In this document: piece after piece, positions 1-8,674 of the stretch | How the letters are laid out: every line of letters begins with the position of its first letter | Numbering within the stretch: the stretch's first letter is position 1 | Source: Methylacidimicrobium sp. AP8 | GTDB taxonomy: Bacteria; Verrucomicrobiota; Verrucomicrobiia; Methylacidiphilales; Methylacidiphilaceae | Direction of reading: 5' to 3' | NCBI RefSeq assembly: GCF_903064525.1 | Contig: NZ_LR797830.1 | Span: 1,798,001 to 1,862,000 of the forward strand | DNA: 64,000 nucleotides | Notes under the pieces: model-generated | Databases searched by the model: none | Seen by the model: only the letters and a program-made list of their open reading frames with translations | What the model was told of the DNA's origin: nothing | Made by a program: the position numbers and the translations under genes

Positions 1-112
1 ATATTTGGACAGCCGCCCGAACATCCGGTGGATCGACGGTTCGGAATTTTCGCTCACCGCCTCCGAGCTCCCCTCCGCTCCGATGATCTACGCATTTCGA
101 GGCACGCCGTGA
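1..112 (+). CDS. C-terminal end of an unidentified protein (partial)
   Basis: Reading frame 2 is open from the window edge and ends with TGA at 110-112, giving 36 residues with ordinary protein-like composition (ends ...APMIYAFRGTP). The stop overlaps the GTG start of purD in a GTGA arrangement, the same coupling seen at several other gene junctions in this window, which is why I believe both this fragment and the purD start. Too little is visible to name a family. Confidence 0.5.
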   Translation, partial: YLDSRPNIRWIDGSEFSLTASELPSAPMIYAFRGTP

Positions 113-1437
113 AGGTTTTGGTTGTGGGAGGGGGTTCGCGTGAGCACGCGCTCTGCTGGTCGCTTCGCCAGGACCCCTCGGTCGAAAAGATCTACGTCGC
201 CCCCGGCAATGCCGGAACGGCGTTGTTGGCCGACAATCTGCCGATCGCCGCCGCCGACATCGACTCGCTCGTTCGCCACGCCCGGGAGCTGCGTCCCGAC
301 TTGACGGTGGTAGGGCCCGAGGCCCCCCTCTGCGCCGGCATCGTCGACGCGTTCGGCCGCCATAACCTTCCGGTCTTCGGCCCCGCCCGCCGTGCGGCAC
401 AGCTGGAAGGAAGCAAGGTATGGATGAAGGAGATCGCGCAGCGCTACGGCATCCCGACAGCCGAAGCCCGCTCTTTCGACGACCCGCGCGAGGCGATCGC
501 GTTCAGCCGCGGGTTCCCTTTCCCCCAGGTGATCAAGGCCGACGGACTCGCCTCCGGCAAGGGGGTCTTCATCGCAACGGATTTTACGCAATCCCGGCAT
601 GCGATCGCCGCTCTGATGGAGCGGCGCCTCTACGGATCGGCCGGCCACCGCATCCTGATCGAAGCCTTTCTGGAAGGAGTGGAGCTCTCGGCCTTCGCCC
701 TCTTTGATGCCAAGCAGTATACGGTCCTTGGCTTTGCTCACGACTACAAGCGGATCGATGACGGAGATCGCGGACCGAACACAGGGGGCATGGGCGCCTT
801 TCTGCCGAGCCCGTTGGTCTCTCCCTCCTTGTTGCGGCAGATCGAGCAGTCGATCTTTTCGCGGCTGCACGCCGCCTGCCTCGGGGAGAAACTCGACTAT
901 CGCGGAGTCCTCTATGCGGGGCTCATGATGACCCGGGAAGGTCCTTTCCTCCTCGAGATCAACGTCCGCTTCGGAGATCCAGAGGCACAGGTGCTCCTCC
1001 CCACCCTGGGGACCCCGCTCAGCGAAATCGCCCGCGCGGTCTGCCGGGACGACCTCGGCGATCTCCGCCTCATTCGGCATCCCCTTTCCGTGGTGGGAGT
1101 CGTCATCGCCGCTTCCGGCTATCCCGACAACCCCCGGCTAGGGGATCCAATCACCATTTCCGAATCCGCCGGATCCGGCGCGGACCGCCAGGGCACCCTC
1201 TTTCACGGAGCTACGAAACGGGACCAAGGATCTCTGCAGGTGGCCGGCGGCAGAGTGTTCACCGCCGTCGGCTGGGGCGACCATCTCGCCGAGGCTAGGC
1301 GGCAGGCCTATGCGCAGGTAGACACGGTGTCCTTCCCCGGAATGCACTTCCGCAAGGACATCGCCGCGTTCCTGGCCGGGCGTCCGGTGGGGGATCTGTC
1401 GGCCGACCCGCCCGCCTTGCTTTCCCACCGACCCTGA
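109..1437 (+). CDS. purD: phosphoribosylamine-glycine ligase (GAR synthetase)
   Basis: Cytosolic ATP-grasp enzyme that joins glycine to 5-phosphoribosylamine in de novo purine synthesis. The 442-residue product has the N-terminal Rossmann-like start (VGGGSREH, residues about 5-12), the ATP-grasp segments KADGLASGKGV (about 142-152) and GPNTGGMGAF (about 222-231), and the metal/ATP site EINVRFGDPE (about 283-292), in the family order and at normal length. The frame is open further upstream, but the GTG at 109 places the conserved N terminus at the start and overlaps the stop of the preceding gene (GTGA), so I prefer it to the GTG at 28. Confidence 0.95.
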   Translation: MKVLVVGGGSREHALCWSLRQDPSVEKIYVAPGNAGTALLADNLPIAAADIDSLVRHARELRPDLTVVGPEAPLCAGIVDAFGRHNLPVFGPARRAAQLEGSKVWMKEIAQRYGIPTAEARSFDDPREAIAFSRGFPFPQVIKADGLASGKGVFIATDFTQSRHAIAALMERRLYGSAGHRILIEAFLEGVELSAFALFDAKQYTVLGFAHDYKRIDDGDRGPNTGGMGAFLPSPLVSPSLLRQIEQSIFSRLHAACLGEKLDYRGVLYAGLMMTREGPFLLEINVRFGDPEAQVLLPTLGTPLSEIARAVCRDDLGDLRLIRHPLSVVGVVIAASGYPDNPRLGDPITISESAGSGADRQGTLFHGATKRDQGSLQVAGGRVFTAVGWGDHLAEARRQAYAQVDTVSFPGMHFRKDIAAFLAGRPVGDLSADPPALLSHRP

Positions 1438-1451
1438 ATATACTACAGCCC

Positions 1452-2360
1452 ATGATCAAGCGAATTTTGCTGCTGACCCTCACCAATGTCGCGGTCCTAG
1501 TGCTGCTGACGGCCGTCATTTCGGTCTTGCATCTGGACCGGTGGCTCACCGCAGCCGGGATCAACTATCCGCTGCTGCTGGCCTTTTCGTTGGTCGTCGG
1601 CTTCCTCGGAAGCTTCGTCTCGCTGGCCATCTCGAAATGGATGGCCAAGGCGGCCTATGACATCCAGGTCATCGATTCTCCCCAGACCGAGGGCGAGGAA
1701 TGGCTGGTCAACACCGTGCGGGAGCTCGCGGCCCGCGCCCGCATCGCGATGCCGGAAGTCGGCATTTACGAGAGCCCGGAAGTCAATGCCTTCGCCACAG
1801 GTCCTTCGCGATCCAATGCGCTCGTCGCGGTCAGCACCGGGCTTCTTTCCCAGATGGATCGCCGCCAGATCGCAGGGGTTCTCGGTCACGAAATCACGCA
1901 CATCGCCAACGGAGACATGGTCACCATGGCCCTCCTCCAAGGAGTCGTGAATACCTTCGTGGTCTTTCTGTCGCGGATCATCGGGTTTGCGATCGATAGC
2001 TTCCTCAACCGGGGCGAAGACGAGCGCCGGGGCGTGGGTATCGGCTTCTACTTCGGCATGTTCCTATCCGAGATCGTCTTAGGCTTGCTCGCCTCCTTGA
2101 TCGTCGCCTGGTATTCTCGGCAACGGGAGTTCCGGGCCGATGCGGGAAGCGCCAGGATCGCCGGCCGAGGGGCGATGCTCTCGGCCCTGCGGGGCCTCCA
2201 GGCCCTGACGGAAGGCGAACCGGTGCTCGACGAGCGCTCGGCCAGCCTGAGCGCCTTCAAGATCAATGGGAGGGCAGGCGGCTTCCTCGCGCTCTTGGCT
2301 ACCCATCCTCCCCTGGAGGAGAGAATCGCCGCCCTGGAACGCCTCCCGGAGACGGCTTAG
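1452..2360 (+). CDS. htpX: HtpX-like membrane zinc metalloprotease (M48)
   Basis: Inner-membrane protease of the M48B family, involved in quality control of damaged membrane proteins. The 302-residue protein has two N-terminal hydrophobic segments (about 4-22 and 36-54), the zinc motif HEITH at about 146-150, two further membrane segments, and the downstream EFRAD motif that carries the third zinc ligand. It starts 14 bases after purD on the same strand, so co-transcription is likely, although no functional link is known. Its TAG stop shares bases with the stop of the convergent oxidoreductase pseudogene. Confidence 0.93.
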   Translation: MIKRILLLTLTNVAVLVLLTAVISVLHLDRWLTAAGINYPLLLAFSLVVGFLGSFVSLAISKWMAKAAYDIQVIDSPQTEGEEWLVNTVRELAARARIAMPEVGIYESPEVNAFATGPSRSNALVAVSTGLLSQMDRRQIAGVLGHEITHIANGDMVTMALLQGVVNTFVVFLSRIIGFAIDSFLNRGEDERRGVGIGFYFGMFLSEIVLGLLASLIVAWYSRQREFRADAGSARIAGRGAMLSALRGLQALTEGEPVLDERSASLSAFKINGRAGGFLALLATHPPLEERIAALERLPETA

Positions 2361-3179
2361 CCGTCTGCGACCGCAGCCGGGGGAACCAGGATGATCTTCC
2401 CGAAGGCTCCCGGCTCCATCACGAGCCTCTGCGCCTGCGCCGCGGCGCTCATCGGCAGGAGAGCGCGAATGACGGGCCGGAGCACCCCGTCCTGTCGCCG
2501 GGCCGCCACCCCCGCCGCGATGATGCGCCGTTCGGCGGGAGAAGCCGAGAAGAGCGACATCCCCAGGATGGAAAGATCCCGGGGAATCCATCCCCGCGGG
2601 TCGATCTCGACCAGGCCGCGGCAACCGATGACGACCGCCTTTCCCCCGGGGCCGGTAATGTCGCAATCCTTGCCGAGGTTGGCATTTGCCAACATTTCCG
2701 GCACGACATCGGCTCTTTTTCCTCCGGTGATCTCCAGGAACCGGCGGAATGCTCGGGCAAGCGGTGATCCAGGGCATAATGGGCGCCTTTCCGGGCGATA
2801 AGACCTCGCCCTTCCTCCCCGCCCGCCGCCCCGATGACGACCAGTCCGGCAGAGCCCGGGCGAGCTGAACCGCCGCCAGGCCCAAGCTTCCGCTACCACT
2901 CGGCCGGCATACGAGCCCGTTTTCTCCCGCAGGGAAAAATAGACGCGGTCTCCCGCGCGGAAGCGGCCGACTTCGTCCCCGCTTCCTCGACCCGACCGGC
3001 TCCGTCGAACCCCGGGATCAGGGGCAACGCAACGCCGTAATGCCCGCCGCAGCGAATAGCGACGTCGATCGGATTGACTCCTGCCGCGCCTCCACCGAGA
3101 CAAGGATCTCGCCGGGCCTCGGACGCGCTTCCTCGCACTCCTCCCAGGACAGAACCTCCGCGCCTCCGAACCTTTTCAT
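2357..3179 (-). pseudogene. decayed zinc-type alcohol dehydrogenase / quinone oxidoreductase
   Basis: Fragments of one MDR-family NAD(P)H:quinone reductase lie in order on the minus strand but in changing frames. They are: MKRFGGAEVLSWEECEEARP (start near 3179); VNPIDVAIRCGG and PLIPGFDGAGRVEEAG (about 3070-2990); GDRVYFSLREKTG (about 2960-2920); LGLAAVQLARAL (about 2885-2845); GLVVIGAAGGEEGRGLIARK (about 2845-2785); then the frame with GKAVVIGCRG, running to the TAA at 2357-2359. At least five frame changes are needed to restore the roughly 270 residues kept, well below the usual 320-340. That is too many for simple sequencing error in one place, so I call it a pseudogene. Confidence 0.8.
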
Positions 3180-3320
3180 GTCGACGGCGTGCCTGCGCCC
3201 GATCCTGAATGCGGCCGGAGGTCGAGACAAGGCCGGTCTTACCGGAGTGGAGGGTGATTCGCCAAGCAACCCGATTTTGACTTCCCCCGCGGCAAAAAAC
3301 CCCCTAAGGTGCGGTTCGTT

Positions 3321-3749
3321 ATGCAGACCAGCGCGCGCAACTGTTTTTCCGGCAAGGTGGTGGGCATTAAAAAAGGGCCCATCCTCGCCGAGCTGGAAAT
3401 CGCCGTCAGCCAACAGACCTTGGTCGTTTCGCACATCCCCTTCGCCACCCTCTCCGAGATGGGGCTGGCCGTCGGTTCCCCGGTGCGAGCCCTCATCAAG
3501 GCTTCCCAGGTGATCCTGTTCTCCGAGGACCCCGAGCTTCGTCTGAGCACGCGAAACCGGTTCTGCGGATCGGTGTCCGCCCTCCACCAGGGTGCTGTCA
3601 ACACCGAGGTGATCGTCCAGATCGAAAACGACCTCTCCCTGGTTGCGATCGTCACCAACGAGTCGGCAAAGGAACTCGACCTCCAGGTCGGCGGCCGAGT
3701 AGGCACCGCGTTCACTCCGTCCAGCGTGCTGCTCGCCGCCGAGGCGTAG
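3321..3749 (+). CDS. molybdenum-pterin/molybdate-binding protein with two Mop (TOBE) domains
   Basis: A 142-residue cytosolic protein made of two consecutive Mop/TOBE domains of about 65 residues (about 3-68 and 74-140). Each has the family pattern of N-F/C-x-G-x-V...G...EV/EL...V, as in ModE C-termini and the molbindins that store molybdate. ATG 3321 is chosen because AAGGTG at 3306-3311 is a well-spaced ribosome site; an in-frame GTG at 3309 would add four residues. The gene is alone, but moaA-moaD-moaE are encoded near 47 kb, so molybdenum cofactor use is expected in this organism. Confidence 0.85.
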   Translation: MQTSARNCFSGKVVGIKKGPILAELEIAVSQQTLVVSHIPFATLSEMGLAVGSPVRALIKASQVILFSEDPELRLSTRNRFCGSVSALHQGAVNTEVIVQIENDLSLVAIVTNESAKELDLQVGGRVGTAFTPSSVLLAAEA

Positions 3750-3764
3750 CCGAGCCGCGCCGGG

Positions 3765-4442
3765 CTAGCCTCCCGCCAAAAGGCCCTTCGGGCCGAGCAT
3801 CGCCGCGACCTCGCGGCAATATCCCTCGATATCCGGAGCCTGCAGTATCGCCGAGACCATCACGACTCGATCCCCCCCGGCGTCCATCACCTCGCGCAGA
3901 TTCTCCTTCCGGATTCCTCCGATGCAGAAGAACGGCTTCTTGATCCTCCGCCCCACTTCTCGGATCAGGGGCAGACCGACGGGCCGGGCTTCCGGCTTTG
4001 TCGGCGTGGGGAAGATGGGCCCCACTGCAATGTAGTCCGCCCCGTCCCGCTCCGCGGTTAATGCCTGCTCGAGCGAATGCGTCGACCTTCCGATTAGCTG
4101 GCCCTCCGCTAAAATCCGGCGCGCCTCCTCGTTCCGGAGATCCTCCTGACCGAGGTGTACGCCGTCCGCGTTGCTCCGGCGCGCCAGCTGGGGCCAGTCG
4201 TTGACGAAAAAAAGGACCCCACCCGCCTCGGCGATCCCTTGCAAAGCGACGGCGAGCCGCTCCACGGACTGCGGCGCGCAACCTTTTGCCCGCAGCTGGA
4301 GGATGTCGATCCCTCCGGCTACCATTTTCTCGGCCGCCGCCAGCGGGTCGCGCGTCCCTAGCACCCCCAGATCGATAATTCCATAAAGGCGTGCCTGCCG
4401 AAGCCGCAGCTTGCGCAGCCACCGTCTTTCTTCCGGGTTCAC
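3765..4442 (-). CDS. thiE: thiamine-phosphate synthase
   Basis: TIM-barrel enzyme that condenses HMP-pyrophosphate with thiazole phosphate to thiamine phosphate. The 225-residue product shows DILQLRAK, the substrate motif FVNDWPQLA, DGVHLGQEDL, IGRSTHS, the pyrophosphate loop GPIFPTPTK and the C-terminal GGI. The start is GTG 4442, which overlaps the accC stop by four bases (GTGA), implying translational coupling. Neither other thi genes nor a TPP riboswitch was seen nearby. The open frame continues far upstream as a shadow of accC and should not be read as a fusion. Confidence 0.92.
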   Translation of the reverse strand: MNPEERRWLRKLRLRQARLYGIIDLGVLGTRDPLAAAEKMVAGGIDILQLRAKGCAPQSVERLAVALQGIAEAGGVLFFVNDWPQLARRSNADGVHLGQEDLRNEEARRILAEGQLIGRSTHSLEQALTAERDGADYIAVGPIFPTPTKPEARPVGLPLIREVGRRIKKPFFCIGGIRKENLREVMDAGGDRVVMVSAILQAPDIEGYCREVAAMLGPKGLLAGG

Positions 4443-5809
4443 GGCCGCTCTCCCCTTTCCGCGCCCTTGGAAGCCAGCAGCCGCGGCAGGAACGCGGTCG
4501 AGTAGCAGCCCCGGCGGAAGTCGGGGTCTTGAAGGATGGCCTTCCCCAAGGGGACTGTCGTCTTGACCCCTTCGAGCACAAACTCGTCCAAAGCCCGCTC
4601 CAAGCGCGCCAAGGCATCTTCCCGCGTCTGGCCAGAAGCAATGATTTTTGCTAGCATCGAATCGTAGTAGGGGGGGATCGTCGCTCCGGGAAATAGATGG
4701 GAATCGACTCGGACGCCCGGGCCGCCGGGGAATTGCAGCGCTTCGATCCGCCCGGGAGACGGCCGAAAATCCTGCCAGACATCCTCGGCGTTGATGCGCA
4801 TCTCGATTGCGTGCTGCACGGGTTCCCGTCCTTCCCAACTCCTGTCCAGCGGGTAGCCCGCGGCGATCTTGATCTGCTCCTTCACCAGATCGATCCCGTA
4901 GGCCTGCTCGGTTACCGGATGCTCCACCTGGATGCGGGCGTTCATCTCGATAAAGTAGAAATTCCCCGCTCCGTCTACGAGGAACTCGACCGTGCCCACG
5001 TTTTCGTAGCGGATCGACTCCGCCAAGCGTACGGCTGCCCGGCCCATTTTTTTTCGCAGCCCGGCATCCAAGATCGGCGACGGCGCCTCTTCCAAGAGCT
5101 TTTGATTCTTCCGCTGGATCGAGCAGTCTCTCTCGCCCAGATGGATGACCCGCCCCTTCTGATCCCCGACGACCTGAATCTCGACGTGGTGGGGATCCTC
5201 GATCAGCTTCTCCACGTAAAGGCTTCCATCCCCGAAGGCCTTTTCCGCTTCGATCCGCGCAGCATGAAACCCTTGCACGAGGCTCACCTCGTTGTGGGTC
5301 ACCCGCATGCCCTTTCCGCCACCCCCGGCCACAGCCTTGAGCACGACCGGGAAACCGATCCGTCGCGCGGCCTTCAACGCTTCCTGTTCGCTTTCGACGA
5401 TCCCTTCGCTCCCGGCGGGAACAGGAACGCCGATCTTCCGGGCATGGAAGCGGGCCTGCACCTTGTTGCCGACCTTCGCGATCGCGGACGCCGACGGCCC
5501 GATGAACCGGATGTTGCAGCTGGCGCAGATCTCGGCGAAGTTGGCGTTTTCCGCAAGAAATCCATATCCCGGATGAATGGCATCCACATCCCCGATCTCT
5601 GCGGCGCTGATGATCCGATCGACACGGAGGTAGCTCGACGCCGCCGGGCCGGGTCCGATGCAGATGGCCTCGTCCGCCCAACGTACCGCCAAGGAATCCC
5701 GATCCGCATCCGAATAGACGACCAAGGTCCTCACCCCGAGCTCGCGACAGGCCCGGATGATCCGGACGGCGATCTCCCCTCGGTTCGCAATGAGGACCTT
5801 GCTAAACAT
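4439..5809 (-). CDS. accC: biotin carboxylase subunit of acetyl-CoA carboxylase
   Basis: Carboxylates the biotin on BCCP with ATP and bicarbonate, the first half-reaction of acetyl-CoA carboxylase in fatty acid synthesis. The 456-residue protein is of normal length. Visible motifs are the N-terminal IANRGEIAVRI, the glycine-rich ATP loop GGGGKGM (162-168), HLGERDCSIQRKNQK, and the carboxylation site EMNARIQVEHPVTE. accB, which usually precedes accC, is not next to it; instead thiE follows with a 4-base overlap. The upstream 145 bases before tsf hold no gene. Confidence 0.96.
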   Translation of the reverse strand: MFSKVLIANRGEIAVRIIRACRELGVRTLVVYSDADRDSLAVRWADEAICIGPGPAASSYLRVDRIISAAEIGDVDAIHPGYGFLAENANFAEICASCNIRFIGPSASAIAKVGNKVQARFHARKIGVPVPAGSEGIVESEQEALKAARRIGFPVVLKAVAGGGGKGMRVTHNEVSLVQGFHAARIEAEKAFGDGSLYVEKLIEDPHHVEIQVVGDQKGRVIHLGERDCSIQRKNQKLLEEAPSPILDAGLRKKMGRAAVRLAESIRYENVGTVEFLVDGAGNFYFIEMNARIQVEHPVTEQAYGIDLVKEQIKIAAGYPLDRSWEGREPVQHAIEMRINAEDVWQDFRPSPGRIEALQFPGGPGVRVDSHLFPGATIPPYYDSMLAKIIASGQTREDALARLERALDEFVLEGVKTTVPLGKAILQDPDFRRGCYSTAFLPRLLASKGAERGERP

Positions 5810-5954
5810 GCCTATGGCTCGTCCCTGCCTTGGCCGTCGCTTCCGGGCGGAAACAGGCCTGCCGACGCTTCGGATACCGGGGAGAACTGGCTTCCTCTCT
5901 TTGCGACCGGAATGCAGTCATCTTTCGGGGAAGCTCCCCCGGATCTCTCCGCAA

Positions 5955-6557
5955 TCAGGACAAAGGCTCGCCTAGTTGGTAGCGGACAAACCGCCGAACG
6001 ACGATATTTTCCCCGATCTGGCCAATCTTCGCCGCCAGCACGTCGCGCACCGTCGCGTTCTGATCCTTGATGAAGGCCTGCTCCAGGAGGCAGTGCGTCG
6101 CAAAATACTTTTCCAGCCTTCCGGTCACGATCTTCTCCAAGATCGCGGCAGGCTTTCCGGCGTTCTCGGCGGCAATTTCCCGGCGCACCCGCTCGATTTC
6201 CGCTTCGGGCACCTGGTCCCGGCTCACATAGCGGGGATTCGCGGCGGCGATTTGGAGGGTGATATCCTTGACCAGATCGCGGAAAGCGGAGTTCCGGGCC
6301 ACGAAGTCGGTCTCACAGTTCACCTCCACAAGAACGCCTACCTTCTCCCCGACATGAATGTAGGAAGCGATGACCCCTTCCGGGGTTTCGCGCGCGGACT
6401 TTTTCTGCGCCTTGGCGATCCCCTGCTTCCAGAGCCACTTCTCGGCAGCCTCCAACTCCCCGCCGGACTTCTCGATCGCCCGCTTGCAGTCCATGATGCC
6501 CGCTCCGGTTTTCTCCCGAAGCTCTTTGATGAGTTCGACCCCGATCGGTTCTTTCAT
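5955..6557 (-). CDS. tsf: translation elongation factor Ts
   Basis: Guanine nucleotide exchange factor for EF-Tu. The 200-residue product has the N-terminal UBA-like domain (LIKELREKTGAGIMDCKRA) and the dimerisation/core signature ETDFVARNSAF near residue 80. Its length matches the short single-core form found in many bacteria outside the Enterobacteria. It lies downstream of rpsB on the same strand, the classical rpsB-tsf order, with an 80-base spacer. A longer open frame upstream is a shadow of rpsB. Confidence 0.95.
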   Translation of the reverse strand: MKEPIGVELIKELREKTGAGIMDCKRAIEKSGGELEAAEKWLWKQGIAKAQKKSARETPEGVIASYIHVGEKVGVLVEVNCETDFVARNSAFRDLVKDITLQIAAANPRYVSRDQVPEAEIERVRREIAAENAGKPAAILEKIVTGRLEKYFATHCLLEQAFIKDQNATVRDVLAAKIGQIGENIVVRRFVRYQLGEPLS

Positions 6558-6637
6558 GTTCCTTTCACTCGTATTCCGCCCGCATCTGCGGTGCGCCGCA
6601 CGCGGAGAAGCCCTTGGCAGCCGCACCGGTGGAGCGC

Positions 6638-7402
6638 CTATGCCGCGGTGGCGTCCGCTACGGGCCTCGGAGAAGTTTGCCCGCCAGCGCCGGTCTCCCC
6701 GGCGGGGCCGGACGGAGTCCATCCCAGCCGGGTCTTCCCTTCGATGATCGATTGATTGAGCTCCTGAAGAATGAGCCGGATCGAACGGACCGAGTCGTCG
6801 TTGGCCGGAATCGGAAAGTCGATACCGTCCGGGTCGGCGTTCGTATCGACGATCGCCACGATAGGGATGCGCAGCTTCCTGGCCTCGGAGACCGCGATCG
6901 CTTCGCGCACGACGTCCACCACGATCAACGCCTCCGGAATTCTTTCCATTCCGCGGATGCCCCAGAGATGCCGACGCAGCTTGGTGTTCTCCCGGCGGAG
7001 AACCGCCACTTCTTTCTTGGGCATCCGATCCATCAAGCCCTTTTCCTCGAGATGATCGATCCACCGCATCCGCTCGACCGATTTACGGATCGTCACGAGG
7101 TTCGTCAGGGTTCCGCCGAGCCAACGGTGGTTCACGTAGAAGGAATCGCTGCTTTCGGCGCACTCCTGGACGACCGCCTGCGCCTGCCTCTTGCATCCGA
7201 CGAAAAGCACCTTGCCGCCCTCCTCGGACAGCTTCTCCAGGAACCGTGCTGCGTTTGCCAGCTCCTCCCGGGTCCGCTCCGGATCGATCCAATGGATGCC
7301 GCCCCGCGACCCAGCGAGATACCGCTTCATCCGCGGATGCCACTTGTCCGTTCGATGGCCGAAGTGCACCCCGGCCTCGACCAATGTCTTTACGTCCACC
7401 AT
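6638..7402 (-). CDS. rpsB: 30S ribosomal protein S2
   Basis: Small-subunit protein uS2, 254 residues. Clear family features are the start MVDVKTLVEAGVHFGHRTDKWHP, the motif WHPRMKRYLAG, KVLFVGCKRQAQ, the HRWLGGTLTN segment and the C-terminal IVDTNADPDGIDFPIPANDD. A Gly/Ala/Thr-rich tail follows. It heads the rpsB-tsf operon. The 297-base gap upstream (7403-7699) should hold its promoter on the minus strand; I did not find a convincing box there. Confidence 0.97.
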   Translation of the reverse strand: MVDVKTLVEAGVHFGHRTDKWHPRMKRYLAGSRGGIHWIDPERTREELANAARFLEKLSEEGGKVLFVGCKRQAQAVVQECAESSDSFYVNHRWLGGTLTNLVTIRKSVERMRWIDHLEEKGLMDRMPKKEVAVLRRENTKLRRHLWGIRGMERIPEALIVVDVVREAIAVSEARKLRIPIVAIVDTNADPDGIDFPIPANDDSVRSIRLILQELNQSIIEGKTRLGWTPSGPAGETGAGGQTSPRPVADATAA

Positions 7403-7657
7403 TTCCTATCCGTCCGTTGCTGCGCGCATCTATTCCCTAGGAGCCTCCGCGCCTTTCTTTGGCCCGTTCCGCCGGCCGGAGGCGATTCGCAAGCCCTCTT
7501 TTCCCGCGCACCGCTTCGGAGCTTGTCCGCTTCCGCATTCGCTGCGAAGTTCCTAGGCTAAGCGACGAATCGAGCCCTTGCCAAGCCAAAATCGCGGCGG
7601 CGCGCCCTCTTCCGATCCGCCACCCGCCGAAAAAAGAAAAAAGGCAGGGAAATGAGT

Positions 7658-7686
7658 TTGACAGCGCGGGCGCCAGGAGCTAGCAG
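7658..7686 (+). promoter_or_regulatory. candidate sigma-70-type promoter for the secreted protein at 7700
   Basis: A perfect -35 box TTGACA (7658-7663) is followed by a 17-base spacer and a weak -10 TAGCAG (7681-7686). Transcription would begin near 7693, only about seven bases before the ATG at 7700, and no ribosome site precedes that ATG, so a leaderless or near-leaderless message is implied. The -10 matches consensus poorly. Confidence 0.4.
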
Positions 7687-7699
7687 AAAATGAACTTTT

Positions 7700-8488
7700 A
7701 TGCGGATGGCACCCCGATCGCCTCTCAGCCATCGCAGGGAAAGTGTTCTCCTATGGCTCTGGGGGCTCGTCTTAATGCTCCTCCCGGGCCCCTATGCGAA
7801 AGCCGCTTCGGATTATGCGAAAGGCGCATCGGAGAAAGGAGCCTACCCTTGGCATAAGAACATTGTGACGACGGTCTTTTGGATTGGCCAGGGCCGAACT
7901 CCGATCAGCGCCGCCACGAATGTAGCCAGCGCTTGGGATGTCCACTGGACACGCAACTACGGCGGACTCGACGACCCGAACCGCCGTGTCGGCTTCCTTC
8001 CGCGGCGTTTCGCGGTCACCCTCAATCCCTTTTACGTGGCGCTACCGTTCAATGACGTCGCCTACCCCGATCTCGCCCGCCGATGGGTGCCTTGGTATCG
8101 GGAGCCCTCCCGCGCCAATCGCTACGTCTCGCAATGCAAGGGCCACTGGGTGCAGATCCGGCACAAAGGGAGGGTCGCCTACGCCCAATGGGAGGACGTC
8201 GGACCGCTTCGCGCCGACTTTCCCTCCTACGTCTTCGGAACGGACCGCCCCCGGGGGTACAACGGGGCCGGCCTCGACGTCTCGCCTGCGGTCCGGGACT
8301 ACCTGGGCTTGCACGGGCTTGATCTGACCGATTGGCGCTTCGTCTCCGAAGAGGACGTCCCGCCGGGGCCGTGGATGAAGTATGGGGAGCAGGCGATTCT
8401 GCTGCGCGCCATCCTCAACGAAGAGCGGAGAGCCGCCGCGCAAGCCTCCTCGATGTTGGCCCCGGCCTTGTTCCCCGGCCGACGGTAG
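7700..8488 (+). CDS. secreted protein of unknown function, possibly RlpA-like barrel
   Basis: A 262-residue protein with a positively charged start and a hydrophobic stretch (about residues 17-33) ending in AKAAS, a plausible Sec signal peptide. The mature part is rich in Trp, Tyr, Arg and Pro. It includes CKGHWVQIRHKGRVAYAQWE followed by GAGLDVSPAVRDYLGL, which resembles the last strands of double-psi beta-barrels of the RlpA/expansin type (xVxVxDRGP ... LDLSPAA). That is only a resemblance and I cannot assign an activity. ATG 7706 is an alternative start. The gene stands alone after the rpsB promoter region. Confidence 0.75.
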   Translation: MRMAPRSPLSHRRESVLLWLWGLVLMLLPGPYAKAASDYAKGASEKGAYPWHKNIVTTVFWIGQGRTPISAATNVASAWDVHWTRNYGGLDDPNRRVGFLPRRFAVTLNPFYVALPFNDVAYPDLARRWVPWYREPSRANRYVSQCKGHWVQIRHKGRVAYAQWEDVGPLRADFPSYVFGTDRPRGYNGAGLDVSPAVRDYLGLHGLDLTDWRFVSEEDVPPGPWMKYGEQAILLRAILNEERRAAAQASSMLAPALFPGRR

Positions 8489-8674
8489 CGCCCGGCCCTC
8501 CCGCTTCCCGCCCTTCGCCTTCGCCCCCAATCGACTTGTCCTCGGTGCAGGCGGAATGCTACGGTTGCCGCAGGCCGCACGCCTGAGCGGTGCGCCTTCC
8601 CCGGCACGAGGAAAGCCCCGGCTTGCGGGGAGACCGGAGCGCTCGCCGACGTGGGCTATGGGACAGGGCAGGCC

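Noticed and set aside
3765-5681. Apparent fusion of thiE to a long upstream domain
   Set aside because: The upstream part is the shifted shadow of accC; thiE starts at GTG 4442, overlapping the accC stop.
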